A DNA stretch of 36,275 nt from Sulfuriferula multivorans. Its GTDB lineage: Bacteria > Pseudomonadota > Gammaproteobacteria > Burkholderiales > Sulfuriferulaceae. The notes under the pieces were generated by a model. That model worked only from the letters and a program-made list of their open reading frames with translations. It searched no databases and was not told where the DNA came from. Every line of letters begins with the position of its first letter. Position 1 is the first letter of the stretch. A program made the translations under genes and the position numbers. Positions 8,389-17,835 of the stretch are shown here, piece by piece. Location of the stretch: assembly GCF_003851125.1 (NCBI RefSeq), contig NZ_BGOW01000012.1, positions 1 to 36,275 of the forward strand, written 5' to 3'.

Positions 8389-10329
8389 ATGTCGTTACTA
8401 GCAAATCATGCTGAAGCAGTATTTCTGCCCACCGCTGCACTGACAGATCATGACATCTATCTGTTTAAACAAGGCAGCCATTTTCGCTTGTATGAAAAAC
8501 TGGGCTCGCACGCGATGGCCGTGGATGGCGTACCCGGTATCTGGTTCGCGGTTTGGGCGCCCAATGCATCTGCGGTCTCGGTGATCGGTGAATTCAACCA
8601 ATGGGATGCCAGCCTGAATGCGCTGCGTCTGCGCAATGACGGGTCGGGTATTTGGGAAGGCTTCATTGCCGATGTCAGGAACGGAGCAAGTTATAAATAC
8701 CGTATTGTTTCCGCCGACGGGAACATGGCTGACAAGGGCGATCCCTTCGCGCCGTACTGGGAAGCGCCACCGTTAACGGCTTCGCGCGTGTGGAATCTGG
8801 ATTATGCGTGGGGTGATGCAGCATGGATGGCGCAGCGCGGTGAAAAAAACCGGCTGGATGCAGCTACAACCATCTACGAAATACATCTGGGCTCCTGGCG
8901 CAGGGTGCCGGAAGAGGGCGACCGTTCCCTCACCTATCGTGAAATGGCAGAGTGGTTGCCGAATTATGTCGCTGACATGAATTTTACCCATGTCGAATTC
9001 ATGCCGGTGACAGAGCATCCTTTCTATGGCTCATGGGGCTATCAGACCACGGGTTATTTCGCGCCCACTGCGCGTTATGGTACGCCGCAGGATTTCATGT
9101 TTCTGGTGGATGCTCTGCACCAGCAGGGCATTGGCGTCATTCTCGACTGGGTGCCTTCGCATTTTCCCGATGATGCGCACGGTCTCGGGCATTTCGACGG
9201 AACATTTCTGTTCGAACATGCCGATCCGCGTCAGGGTTATCACCCGGACTGGCATAGTTCGATTTTCAATTACGGCAGGCATGAGGTGCGTGCATTTCTG
9301 GCCAGCAGCGCCCTGTTCTGGCTGGATAAATATCATATCGACGGCCTGCGTGTGGACGCCGTGGCATCGATGCTCTACCTGGACTATGGCCGCAAGGAGG
9401 GTGAATGGATTCCCAATCGTTATGGCGGCCGCGAAAATCTGGACGCGGTCACTTTTTTACGCGATCTGAATGCAGCGGTCTACCGCGATTATCCTGATAC
9501 GCAGACATTCGCTGAAGAATCCACTGCCTGGCCCATGGTGTCGCGTCCCACCTATACCGGTGGTTTGGGGTTCGGGATGAAATGGAATATGGGCTGGATG
9601 CACGACACGCTGGCCTATTTTTCCCAGGATCCGATCCACCGCAAATACCATCACGCGCAGCTTATTTTCAGCATCTGGTATGCCTTCTCGGAAAACTTCG
9701 TGCTGCCTTTTTCACACGATGAGGTGGTGCACGGCAAGGGTTCGCTCATCGGAAAAATGCCCGGCGACGAATGGCAGCAGTTCGCCAATTTGCGCGCGTT
9801 GTATGGCTATATGTGGGGACATCCTGGCAAAAAGTTGCTGTTCATGGGTTGCGAGTTCGGGCAGAAGCGCGAATGGCAGCATGAGGAAAGCCTGGAATGG
9901 TCGGTGCTGCAGTATCCGCATCACGCCGGGTTACAGCGCTGGGTCGAGGATCTCAATCGCTTCTATCGAAGTGAACCGGCACTGTATCAGCAGGATTTCA
10001 GCCCGGACGGCTTTCAATGGATGGATTGCAACGACGGGGAAAATAGCGTGTTGAGCTTTGTGCGCCACGCAAACAACCCGGAAGACATGTTATTGGTGGT
10101 ATGCAATTTTACCCCCGTCGTGCGCGAAAACTATCAGATTGGTGTACCCGTCGGCGGTTACTGGCAAGAGGTGCTCAACAGTGATGCCGAGCTATATGGC
10201 GGCAGCGGCGTGGGCAACTTCGGCGGCAGGGAGGCAGCGCCGGTGGCTGCGGGTGATATGTACCATTCGCTCACCTTGCGTCTTCCGCCTCTTGGCGTGC
10301 TGTACTTCAAGCAGGGGGGCAATGCGTGA
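8389..10329 (+). CDS. glgB: 1,4-alpha-glucan branching enzyme (GlgB)
   Basis: A 646-aa GH13 enzyme that makes alpha-1,6 branches in glycogen-type glucan. The CBM48 domain ([18 protein letters not shown]) begins about 30 residues from the start, so the extra N1 domain of the 728-aa E. coli enzyme is missing, as in the short GlgB type. Catalytic residues sit at family spacing: nucleophile D323 in [20 protein letters not shown], acid E376 in FAEESTAWP, and D444 in [15 protein letters not shown]-terminal beta-sandwich follows. The frame is open back to 8317, but the ATG at 8389 has a GAGG ribosome site 8 bases upstream and begins close to the conserved region, so it was chosen. It heads the alpha-glucan/trehalose operon; glgE starts within its stop codon region. 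Confidence 0.95.
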   Translation: MSLLANHAEAVFLPTAALTDHDIYLFKQGSHFRLYEKLGSHAMAVDGVPGIWFAVWAPNASAVSVIGEFNQWDASLNALRLRNDGSGIWEGFIADVRNGASYKYRIVSADGNMADKGDPFAPYWEAPPLTASRVWNLDYAWGDAAWMAQRGEKNRLDAATTIYEIHLGSWRRVPEEGDRSLTYREMAEWLPNYVADMNFTHVEFMPVTEHPFYGSWGYQTTGYFAPTARYGTPQDFMFLVDALHQQGIGVILDWVPSHFPDDAHGLGHFDGTFLFEHADPRQGYHPDWHSSIFNYGRHEVRAFLASSALFWLDKYHIDGLRVDAVASMLYLDYGRKEGEWIPNRYGGRENLDAVTFLRDLNAAVYRDYPDTQTFAEESTAWPMVSRPTYTGGLGFGMKWNMGWMHDTLAYFSQDPIHRKYHHAQLIFSIWYAFSENFVLPFSHDEVVHGKGSLIGKMPGDEWQQFANLRALYGYMWGHPGKKLLFMGCEFGQKREWQHEESLEWSVLQYPHHAGLQRWVEDLNRFYRSEPALYQQDFSPDGFQWMDCNDGENSVLSFVRHANNPEDMLLVVCNFTPVVRENYQIGVPVGGYWQEVLNSDAELYGGSGVGNFGGREAAPVAAGDMYHSLTLRLPPLGVLYFKQGGNA

Positions 10330-12320
10330 AAAGCCTGGCCAAACTGGATGGCAGGCAGCGCGTGGTCATCGAAAACGTGCAACCGGAAATCGATGCCGGA
10401 CGCTTCCCCATCAAACGCGTTATTGGCCAGACAGTAGAAGTCGAGGCAGACGCCTTCACCGACGGACACGATGCACTGAGATGCGTGTTGCGTTACCGGC
10501 ACGAAGCGGAAACCGACTCGCACGAAATTTCCATGGAGCCGCTCGGCAGTGACCGCTGGGGCGCTTCATTTCCGATTACCGGGCTGGGTTTGTATTTCTA
10601 CAGCGTTACCGCCTGGGTCGATCATTTCCTTTCCTGGCAACATGAATTGGTGCGTCGTCAGGATGCTCAGGATATCGCGGTGGCGCTTCAGGTCGGTGCA
10701 AAGCTGATTGGCGAGGCAGCGCAACGTGCGACCGGCGAGGATCAGACGCAACTGCATCGCTATGCGGGAGAGATGGAGGCAGCCAATCCGGATGCAGGCA
10801 AACTGCTGGCGCTGACTGAAAGCTTGGCAAGCCTGATGGCACATTATCCGGAGCGTAGTCTGGCCACGCATTACCCCCTTGAATTGCCGGTTCGGGCGGA
10901 GCGTGTCAAAGCGCTTTACAGCACGTGGTATGAGTTATTTCCACGCTCATGCCTGGGCGCCGGCATGCGTCACGGTACTTTTGCGGAATGCGAAAAACGA
11001 TTGCCTGACGTGGCCGCGATGGGGTTCGACGTGGTGTACCTGCCGCCCATTCATCCTATTGGCCTGACCAAGCGCAAAGGCCCGAATAATACGCTGCAGG
11101 CAGACCCGGCAGATCCGGGCAGTCCGTGGGCGATCGGTGCGGCCGATGGCGGACATAAAGCGGTTCATGCGCAATTGGGCACCCTGGACGATTTTCGCAG
11201 CCTGGTGAGCACAGCGCGTGAGCTGGGTATCGACATTGCGCTGGATATCGCCTTCCAGTGCTCGCCCGACCATCCCTATGTGCATGAACATCCGGAATGG
11301 TTTCGCCACCGGCCGGACGGCAGCATTCAATATGCCGAGAATCCGCCCAAGAAATATGAGGATATTTATCCGTTCAATTTCGAAACCGTTGCCTGGACCG
11401 GGTTATGGCAGGAATTGCTGGATGTGTTCCGGTTCTGGATCAGTCAGGGAGTGAGCATATTCCGGGTCGACAATCCGCACACCAAGCCGTTTCCGTTTTG
11501 GGAATGGCTGATTGGCGAGGTGCAGCGCGATCATCCTGAAACAATTTTTCTGGCAGAAGCGTTTACCCGTCCGAAAATGATTTATCGCCTTGCCAAACTC
11601 GGCTTCAGTCAGTCCTATAACTATTTCCCGTGGCGCAACACGAAAAGCGAAATCGAGACCTATTTCAGCGAACTTACCCGCACTGAAGTGCGCGAATATT
11701 TCCGCCCCAACCTGTGGCCGAATACGCCCGATATCCTTCCCGAGTATTTGCAATTTGGCGGACGGCCTGCATTTATGGTGCGTCTGGTGCTGGCCGCGAC
11801 GCTGGGGGCGAGTTATGGCATCTACGGACCGGCTTACGAGTTGATGGAAGCAACGCCTCGCGATGCAGGCGCGGAAGAATATTTCAATTCCGAAAAATAC
11901 GCAGTGCGCCATTGGGATATTGACCGCGCTGACAGCCTGAAAGATTTTATTGCACGGGTGAACCGCATACGCCGGGAAAGTCCCGCACTGCAACAGGATC
12001 ACCGTCTGAATTTTCTTGATGTCGATAATGACAGCCTGATTTGTTACACCAAAACAACACCGGACAACAAGGAAGTCATCCTGGTGATTGCCAATCTGGA
12101 TCCGCATCATACCCAGTCCGGCTGGGTGACATTGCCGCTGGAAGAATTGAGGTTGGACGCGCAGCACTCCTATCAGGTGCATGATCTGCTGACCGACGCG
12201 CGCTTTTTATGGAATGGCGCGCGTAATTACGTTGAAATCAAGCCTCATGTGGCACCTGCGCATATTTTCAGGCTGCGTCGTCGTGTACGTACCGAGCGCG
12301 ACTTCGATTATTTTCTGTAA
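10326..12320 (+). CDS. glgE: Alpha-1,4-glucan:maltose-1-phosphate maltosyltransferase (GlgE)
   Basis: A 664-aa GH13_3 enzyme that transfers maltosyl units from alpha-maltose-1-phosphate to the non-reducing end of alpha-1,4-glucan, the key step of the GlgE pathway known from mycobacteria and Streptomyces. The N-terminal beta-sandwich and helical domain (about residues 1-190) are followed by [12 protein letters not shown], the usual start of the catalytic domain, and YLPPIHPIG. Candidate catalytic residues are D382 in [12 protein letters not shown]411 in FLAEAFTRP and D469 in [12 protein letters not shown]; the spacing agrees with the Streptomyces enzyme as I remember it. The start is a GTG that overlaps the glgB TGA, pointing to translational coupling. 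Its substrate would come from the Mak domain encoded next. Cytoplasmic. Confidence 0.94.
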   Translation: MKSLAKLDGRQRVVIENVQPEIDAGRFPIKRVIGQTVEVEADAFTDGHDALRCVLRYRHEAETDSHEISMEPLGSDRWGASFPITGLGLYFYSVTAWVDHFLSWQHELVRRQDAQDIAVALQVGAKLIGEAAQRATGEDQTQLHRYAGEMEAANPDAGKLLALTESLASLMAHYPERSLATHYPLELPVRAERVKALYSTWYELFPRSCLGAGMRHGTFAECEKRLPDVAAMGFDVVYLPPIHPIGLTKRKGPNNTLQADPADPGSPWAIGAADGGHKAVHAQLGTLDDFRSLVSTARELGIDIALDIAFQCSPDHPYVHEHPEWFRHRPDGSIQYAENPPKKYEDIYPFNFETVAWTGLWQELLDVFRFWISQGVSIFRVDNPHTKPFPFWEWLIGEVQRDHPETIFLAEAFTRPKMIYRLAKLGFSQSYNYFPWRNTKSEIETYFSELTRTEVREYFRPNLWPNTPDILPEYLQFGGRPAFMVRLVLAATLGASYGIYGPAYELMEATPRDAGAEEYFNSEKYAVRHWDIDRADSLKDFIARVNRIRRESPALQQDHRLNFLDVDNDSLICYTKTTPDNKEVILVIANLDPHHTQSGWVTLPLEELRLDAQHSYQVHDLLTDARFLWNGARNYVEIKPHVAPAHIFRLRRRVRTERDFDYFL

Positions 12321-12323
12321 GAA

Positions 12324-15300
12324 ATGACCATGAGCGAAAAAAAATCCAGCAAGGTAAAAAAAACGCCCGGGGATACTACGCAATGGATGCAGGATCCGCT
12401 CTGGTATAAAGATGCGGTGATTTACGAACTGCACGTCAAGGCTTTTTTTGACAGCGACAATAATGGTATCGGCGATTTTGGCGGACTGATCCAGAAGCTC
12501 GATTATCTCCAGAATTTGGGGGTGAACACGCTCTGGCTGCTTCCCTTCTACCCGTCTCCAATGCGCGACGACGGGTATGACATCTCCGATTATCACAATG
12601 TCCATCCCGACTATGGCTCCATGGCCGATTTCAAGCAGTTCGTGAAGGAAGCCCATCGACGCGGCCTCAAGGTCATCACCGAGCTGGTCATTAACCACAC
12701 CTCGGATCAGCATCCATGGTTTCAGGCGGCACGCCGGGCACCTGCCGGTTCCAGCAAACGTGATTTTTACGTGTGGAGCGATAGCAACCTGAAATTTCCC
12801 GAGACGCGCATCATCTTTACCGATGCGGAGAAATCCAACTGGACCTGGGATGAAGAAGCGCAGGCGTATTACTGGCATCGTTTCTTCTCCCATCAGCCCG
12901 ACCTCAACCACAATAACCCGCAGGTAGTGAAGGCAGTCATCAAGCTGATGCGTTTCTGGCTCGACCAGGGGGTGGACGGTGTGCGGCTGGATGCGATTCC
13001 CTATCTGTGTGTTCGCGAGGGCACCCAAAACGAAAACCTGCCCGAAACGCATGCCGTGATCAAGCAAATGCGCGCCGTGATCGATGAGCATTACCAGAAT
13101 CGCGTGTTTCTTGCCGAAGCCAATCAGTGGCCGGAAGATGTGCGCGATTACTTCGGCGAAGGCGATGAATGCCATATGGCCTATCATTTCCCTCTGATGC
13201 CGCGCATGTATATGGCCATCGCCCAGGAAGACCGCCATCCCATCGTGGAAATCATGCGCCAGACGCCGGATATTCCGGCGACCTGCCAATGGTCCATTTT
13301 TTTGCGCAATCACGACGAGCTGACTCTGGAGATGGTCACCGACAAGGAACGCGACTACATGTACCAGATGTATGCCAGCGATCCGCGCGCGCGCGTGAAT
13401 GTCGGCATCCGGCGCCGGCTGGCGCCACTGATGGACAACGAATCCGACAAAATCCGCCTGATGAATGGTTTGCTGCTGTCCATGCCGGGCTCACCCATTA
13501 TCTATTACGGCGACGAGATCGGCATGGGGGACAATTTCTTCCTGGGGGATCGCAATGGCGTGCGCACGCCCATGCAATGGAGCCCGGATCGCAATGCCGG
13601 CTTCTCGCATGCCGATCCGCAGCGTCTGTATCTGCCGCCCATCATGGACCCGATATACGGTTATGAGGCCGTCAATGTCGAGGCGCAGGTGCGCGAGCGT
13701 GCTTCCCTGCTGAACTGGATGCAGCGGGTATTGGCAGTGCGCAAAAACCACCAGGCATTCGGACGCGGCGAACTGGTTTTTTTACACCCTGGCAATCGTA
13801 AAATACTCGCCTATTTCAGGATCTACCAGGACGACATCATCCTTTGCGTGTCCAACCTGTCGCGCGCTGCGCAACCGGTCGAACTCGATCTGTCTGCCTA
13901 CAAGGGATACGTGCCGGTGGAATTGATGGGGCGCGCGGCCTTTCCGCCGGTTGGTGAATTACCCTATTTTCTCACCTTGCCCGGGCACAGTTTCTACTGG
14001 TTCCGGCTGACCAGCGGTGAGCAGGTACCGGCATGGCACGAGGAACGCCTGCCCCCCGAGGAATTGCCGATGCTGGTGCTGTTCGATGGCTGGCGTAGCT
14101 TCTTCCGCGATCGCGTGGTGCCGTGGCGCATCGCCATGGCGGAAAAAGTGCGTAGCCAGCTTGAAGACGACGCGCTGCCGCGCTTCGTCGCCTCACAACG
14201 CTGGTACGGAGCCAAGGGCGAAGCAGTGCGACGTGCGGCACTGCTCGACCATGCTGAATGGGGCAGCGGAGATGCCCAATGGCTGATCGCCATGTTCCGG
14301 GTGGAAAATGCGGCCGGCGCGACACAGGATTGTTTCTTGCCGCTTGCGCTGGGCTGGGAGAACGGCAGCGAGGAGCGTCTGCGCACGATGCTGCCGGTCG
14401 CCGTGGCCAAAGTGCGCCAGCAGGCCCGCGTCGGCATTCTGGCCGATGCGTTCGCCGACGAGATGTTTTGCCGTGCGCTGGTGCTGGCCATCGGCACCCG
14501 GGAGACCCTGGCATGCGTGCAAGGCAGTATTCACTTCTCGCCTACCGCAGCCTTTTCCACGCTCGCCGGGACAGAAGCGGCCACATTGGCAGTACGGACA
14601 CCAGGGGCACAGGGCAGCAATACTGCGGTGGTGCTGGGTGAGCAGCTATTTTTGAAAGGCTACCGGCACTTGCAGGTGGGGACGAATCCGGAACTGGAAA
14701 TGGGGCGTTTTCTCACCGAAGTGGCGAAATTTCCCAATGCGGTTCCGGTGGCAGGCGCAGTGGAGTATGTCGCCAATGACGGCAAAGCCATGACGCTGGC
14801 CTTGCTGCAGGGCTATGTCGAAAATCAGGGGGATTGCTGGAGCTACACCGTAGGTTACCTGGAGCGTTTCCTCGAAGAGTGTTGCGCGACTGCGGTCCCT
14901 CCAGGGCCGCCAGAGCAAGCGCATGGCGCCTATCTGGTGCTGATGCGTACGCTCGGCCAGCGTACCGGGGAGTTGCACCAAGCGCTGGCCCTGGCTACGG
15001 GCAATCCGGCTTTCGATCCGGAACCGGTTGCCGCAGCCGATCTCGCAGCCTGGAATCAACGGGTGCATGCGGAGATGGAGACGACGCTGGCGAGCCTGGA
15101 GCACCGCCGCGATGTTCTGCCCGAGCCTGTGCGAAACACTGTCGACCAGTTGCTTGAACGGCGCAGTGCCATCGCGGAACGTCTTGCAGCCATTGCCAGG
15201 GAATCGATACAGGCGATCAAGATACGTTACCACGGCGATTTTCATCTTGGGCAGGTGCTGCTCACCCAGAACGACTTCGTGTTCATCGATTTTGAAGGCG

Positions 15301-15710
15301 AGCCGGCGCGCCCGATCGCCGAGCGCAGCCAGAAACACTCGCCATTGAGGGACGTGGCGGGCATGCTGCGATCGTTCAATTACGCAGCCTATTCTGCGCT
15401 CGCGCAAGTTGGCGCGGAGCGACCCGAGGACCTGGGAGCGCTGGAGCCTTACGTGCAAGCGTGGGAGGCAGAGGTTGGGCGTGTGTTCCTCGCCGCTTAC
15501 GAGGCAGCTGTGCGCGGTGCAAACCTGTATGCGACACCGCAATCCCTGCGCAGCATGCTTGATCTGTTCCTGCTGGAAAAGGCGTTTTATGAGCTGCGCT
15601 ACGAACTGGATCACCGCCCGGATTGGGCGAGCATTCCGCTGCATGGCATTCTGGAACTGTTGGATAGGCCGCTAAATGGTGTGCAGGGTGCTTTGGGTCG
15701 GGTGCTTTGA
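12324..15710 (+). CDS. treS: Trehalose synthase - maltokinase fusion (TreS-Mak)
   Basis: A 1128-aa bifunctional protein. Residues ~20-560 are a GH13_16 trehalose synthase/maltose alpha-glucosyltransferase: DPLWYKDAVIYELHVKAFFD, GVDGVRLDAIPYL (nucleophile D223), FLAEANQWPED (E265) and LRNHDELTLE (D331). From about residue 580 to the end is a maltokinase (Mak/Pep2) of the aminoglycoside-phosphotransferase-like fold: the FVASQRWYGAKGE opening typical of Mak, catalytic loop YHGDFHLGQVL (Asp ~972) and metal-binding FIDFEGEP. TreS converts trehalose to maltose; Mak makes maltose-1-phosphate from it with ATP. TreS-Mak fusions are common in proteobacteria. The start is ATG 12324 or the second ATG at 12330; neither has a strong ribosome site, and the gene lies only 3 bases after glgE. 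Confidence 0.94.
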   Translation: MTMSEKKSSKVKKTPGDTTQWMQDPLWYKDAVIYELHVKAFFDSDNNGIGDFGGLIQKLDYLQNLGVNTLWLLPFYPSPMRDDGYDISDYHNVHPDYGSMADFKQFVKEAHRRGLKVITELVINHTSDQHPWFQAARRAPAGSSKRDFYVWSDSNLKFPETRIIFTDAEKSNWTWDEEAQAYYWHRFFSHQPDLNHNNPQVVKAVIKLMRFWLDQGVDGVRLDAIPYLCVREGTQNENLPETHAVIKQMRAVIDEHYQNRVFLAEANQWPEDVRDYFGEGDECHMAYHFPLMPRMYMAIAQEDRHPIVEIMRQTPDIPATCQWSIFLRNHDELTLEMVTDKERDYMYQMYASDPRARVNVGIRRRLAPLMDNESDKIRLMNGLLLSMPGSPIIYYGDEIGMGDNFFLGDRNGVRTPMQWSPDRNAGFSHADPQRLYLPPIMDPIYGYEAVNVEAQVRERASLLNWMQRVLAVRKNHQAFGRGELVFLHPGNRKILAYFRIYQDDIILCVSNLSRAAQPVELDLSAYKGYVPVELMGRAAFPPVGELPYFLTLPGHSFYWFRLTSGEQVPAWHEERLPPEELPMLVLFDGWRSFFRDRVVPWRIAMAEKVRSQLEDDALPRFVASQRWYGAKGEAVRRAALLDHAEWGSGDAQWLIAMFRVENAAGATQDCFLPLALGWENGSEERLRTMLPVAVAKVRQQARVGILADAFADEMFCRALVLAIGTRETLACVQGSIHFSPTAAFSTLAGTEAATLAVRTPGAQGSNTAVVLGEQLFLKGYRHLQVGTNPELEMGRFLTEVAKFPNAVPVAGAVEYVANDGKAMTLALLQGYVENQGDCWSYTVGYLERFLEECCATAVPPGPPEQAHGAYLVLMRTLGQRTGELHQALALATGNPAFDPEPVAAADLAAWNQRVHAEMETTLASLEHRRDVLPEPVRNTVDQLLERRSAIAERLAAIARESIQAIKIRYHGDFHLGQVLLTQNDFVFIDFEGEPARPIAERSQKHSPLRDVAGMLRSFNYAAYSALAQVGAERPEDLGALEPYVQAWEAEVGRVFLAAYEAAVRGANLYATPQSLRSMLDLFLLEKAFYELRYELDHRPDWASIPLHGILELLDRPLNGVQGALGRVL

Positions 15711-15759
15711 CAGATTTTAGGCGCTGGACGATAGCGCTCAATACAACCAGGAGAGCATT

Positions 15760-16470
15760 ATGGAACAGGTAAGTATAGTACTGGAACCGGTACGGGCATT
15801 TCTTATCCAGCTGGGCGAGTTTCTGCCCAAGCTGATCATCGCTGTCATCATCTTGCTGGGTGGATGGCTGCTTGCCAAGGCAATCCAGCTGGCAGTGGTG
15901 AAAGGCCTCAAATCGATCAATTTCAATGTAGTAACCGAACGGGCCGGTATCGACAGCTTTTTGCAGCAAGGCGGGGCCAAGACGGACACCATTGATATTC
16001 TTGGCGTGCTGGTCTACTGGCTGGTCATCCTGACCGCGCTGATGATTGCCTTCAATAGTTTGGGCTTGGCTCTGGTAACCGAACTCGTCGGGCGTATCGC
16101 CATGTTCGTTCCCAAGGTAATGGTGGCGGTGCTGGTACTGGTTTTCGGCGCATATTTTTCCCGCTTCATCGACAACGCCATCACCACGTATGGCAAGAAC
16201 GTGGGGCTTACGGATGCCGAGATGCTGGGGCGGCTGGCACGTTACGCAATCATGGTGTTTGTGGTGTTGATCGCGCTTGAGCAGGTGCAGGTAGCCACTG
16301 AGCTGGTACGGCTGACCTTTTTGATCCTGCTGGCGGGGTTGGTGCTGGCCCTTGCACTGGCATTCGGAATCGGCAGTCAGCACCGGGCTGCGGAACTGCT
16401 GGAACGATGGTGGCCAACGAACTCGAAAAAATCCGTAACAGACAAAGAATATTTTGATGGACGAAAGTAG
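15760..16470 (+). CDS. Mechanosensitive-channel-like membrane protein (conserved TM-helix domain)
   Basis: A 236-aa inner-membrane protein with about five hydrophobic segments (near residues 20-42, 80-105, 115-140, 163-180 and 185-205). The first segment (LPKLIIAVIILLGGWLLAKAIQ) and the repeated block around MFVPKVMVAVLVLVFGAYFSRFIDNAI resemble the conserved TM-helix repeats of CmpX-like proteins related to small mechanosensitive channels. The classic MscS beta domain is absent: the chain ends soon after the last helix with a short polar tail. A clear AGGAGA ribosome site precedes the ATG, with 49 bases after treS-mak. Its position inside a trehalose/glycogen operon suggests an osmotic role, which is inference; channel activity is not shown by the sequence. 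Confidence 0.75.
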   Translation: MEQVSIVLEPVRAFLIQLGEFLPKLIIAVIILLGGWLLAKAIQLAVVKGLKSINFNVVTERAGIDSFLQQGGAKTDTIDILGVLVYWLVILTALMIAFNSLGLALVTELVGRIAMFVPKVMVAVLVLVFGAYFSRFIDNAITTYGKNVGLTDAEMLGRLARYAIMVFVVLIALEQVQVATELVRLTFLILLAGLVLALALAFGIGSQHRAAELLERWWPTNSKKSVTDKEYFDGRK

Positions 16471-16558
16471 TCGCGCACCGATGATGGACGAACAGAGCCT
16501 ACACATGCCCAGGCAAACGCAGGCCGCATTGGAAACCAAACTCAAGGAAAGCAAATGA
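16457..16558 (+). CDS. Possible 33-aa coupling peptide before glgC
   Basis: An open frame of 33 codons (MDESSRAPMMDEQ... ending TKLKESK) starts at an ATG 14 bases before the stop of the membrane-protein gene and ends in a TGA overlapping the glgC ATG (ATGA). It bridges exactly the 84-base gap between the two genes. The product would be small, hydrophilic and charged, without signal or membrane segment; no family recognised. Double overlap suggests ribosomes could be handed on to glgC, although glgC also has its own AAGGA site within this frame. It could be chance: there is no good ribosome site at its own start. Confidence 0.35.
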   Translation: MDESSRAPMMDEQSLHMPRQTQAALETKLKESK

Positions 16559-17784
16559 ATTCAAACCCCACCATTCTGGCTCTTGTACTGGCTGGTGGTG
16601 AAGGCTCGCGCTTGTACCCGCTGACGGCTGTTCGCTCCAAACCCTCTGTGCCATTTGGTGGGCGTTTCCGTATTGTGGATTTCGTATTGAGCAACCTGGT
16701 GAACTCAGGCATCCACTCGATCTATCTGCTGGTGCAATACAAGTCGCAATCGCTCATCGAACACGTCAATCATGCGTGGACTCTGTCGAACGCGATTCCT
16801 GACCAGTTCGTTACCGTCGTGCCGCCACAGATGCGGGAAGGACCCGAATGGTTTCAGGGGACGGCAGATGCGGTTTACCAGAACCTTAATCTGATCGGCA
16901 GCAGGGAGCCGGATATGGTCGCGGTATTTGGTGCGGACCATATCTACCGTATGGACGTGCGGCAAATGGTGGGCTTTCACCAGCGCAATGGTGCTGATGT
17001 CAGCGTGGCAGCCATCCCCATTCCGCTGGGTCTGGCATCATCATTTGGCGTCATTACTGCCGATGATGACGGGCGCGTCAGCGATTTCATTGAAAAACCC
17101 GAACAGCCTGTGCCCATGCCAGGAAGGTCGAATTGCGCCTACGGCAGCATGGGAAATTATCTGTTTAATACCGAGGTGCTCAAACAGGCTTTACTGGAAT
17201 CAAGTGAGCGTGGCGAGAATGATTTTGGACGCCATATTCTGCCGCGCCTGATACGCAGTCATAAAGTTTATGCCTATGATTTTTCCACCAACCGCGTTCC
17301 CGGCATACACGCTTACGAGGAGCCGGCGTACTGGCGCGATGTCGGTACGATTGAGGCCTACTACGCGGCCCACATGGATTTGTTGGGGCTGGAGCCACGC
17401 TTCAACATCTTCAATCCAAAATGGCGAATTTTTTCGAGCGGTTACCAGGGCCCCAGCTCCAAAATTATTGACGGGAAAATCAAGAACAGCCTGATCGGGG
17501 CCGGTGCGATCATCAAGGGCGGTTCGATCCGCAATTCCATCGTCAGGCGTGAAGTAATGATAGAAGAGGATGTGGAGCTGGAAGACTGCATCATTATGGA
17601 CTACACCATCATCCGTAAGGGCGCCAGGCTGCGCCGGGTTATCGTGGATCGCTATAACACCATTGCTGCGGGGACGCAGATTGGTTATGACAGTGATGCC
17701 GATAGGGCGCGCTACCATGTTTCCGAATCAGGGCTGGTCGTAGTGTCCAGAGGTGATGAGCTGAGCGCCAGTCGATATTCTTGA
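16555..17784 (+). CDS. glgC: Glucose-1-phosphate adenylyltransferase (GlgC)
   Basis: A 409-aa ADP-glucose pyrophosphorylase that makes ADP-glucose from glucose-1-phosphate and ATP. The N-terminal nucleotidyltransferase domain has the signature LVLAGGEGSRLYPLT at residues ~11-25, then SKPSVPFGG, FRIVDFVLSN and WFQGTADAVYQN; the C-terminal third is a left-handed beta-helix of hexapeptide repeats (GAIIKGGSIRNSIVRREVM and following). Length is normal and the gene looks intact. AAGGA ends 6 bases before the ATG. ADP-glucose feeds GlgA or the maltose-1-phosphate-forming GlgM, neither of which is in this window, so a partner must lie elsewhere if the route is active. GlgC is usually allosterically regulated by glycolytic intermediates; the effector cannot be told here. 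Confidence 0.95.
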   Translation: MNSNPTILALVLAGGEGSRLYPLTAVRSKPSVPFGGRFRIVDFVLSNLVNSGIHSIYLLVQYKSQSLIEHVNHAWTLSNAIPDQFVTVVPPQMREGPEWFQGTADAVYQNLNLIGSREPDMVAVFGADHIYRMDVRQMVGFHQRNGADVSVAAIPIPLGLASSFGVITADDDGRVSDFIEKPEQPVPMPGRSNCAYGSMGNYLFNTEVLKQALLESSERGENDFGRHILPRLIRSHKVYAYDFSTNRVPGIHAYEEPAYWRDVGTIEAYYAAHMDLLGLEPRFNIFNPKWRIFSSGYQGPSSKIIDGKIKNSLIGAGAIIKGGSIRNSIVRREVMIEEDVELEDCIIMDYTIIRKGARLRRVIVDRYNTIAAGTQIGYDSDADRARYHVSESGLVVVSRGDELSASRYS

Positions 17785-17835
17785 GATGAATAATTTTGTA
17801 CAGGCTATCAAAGGCAATTCTTCTGGAGGATATTC

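Noticed and set aside
12207-13313. 368-codon minus-strand frame across glgE/treS
   Set aside because: Antisense to well-defined enzyme domains with intact catalytic motifs.
15717-15740. Small GCGCT / AGCGC hairpin after treS-mak as a terminator
   Set aside because: Only five base pairs and no T tract; the operon appears to continue.
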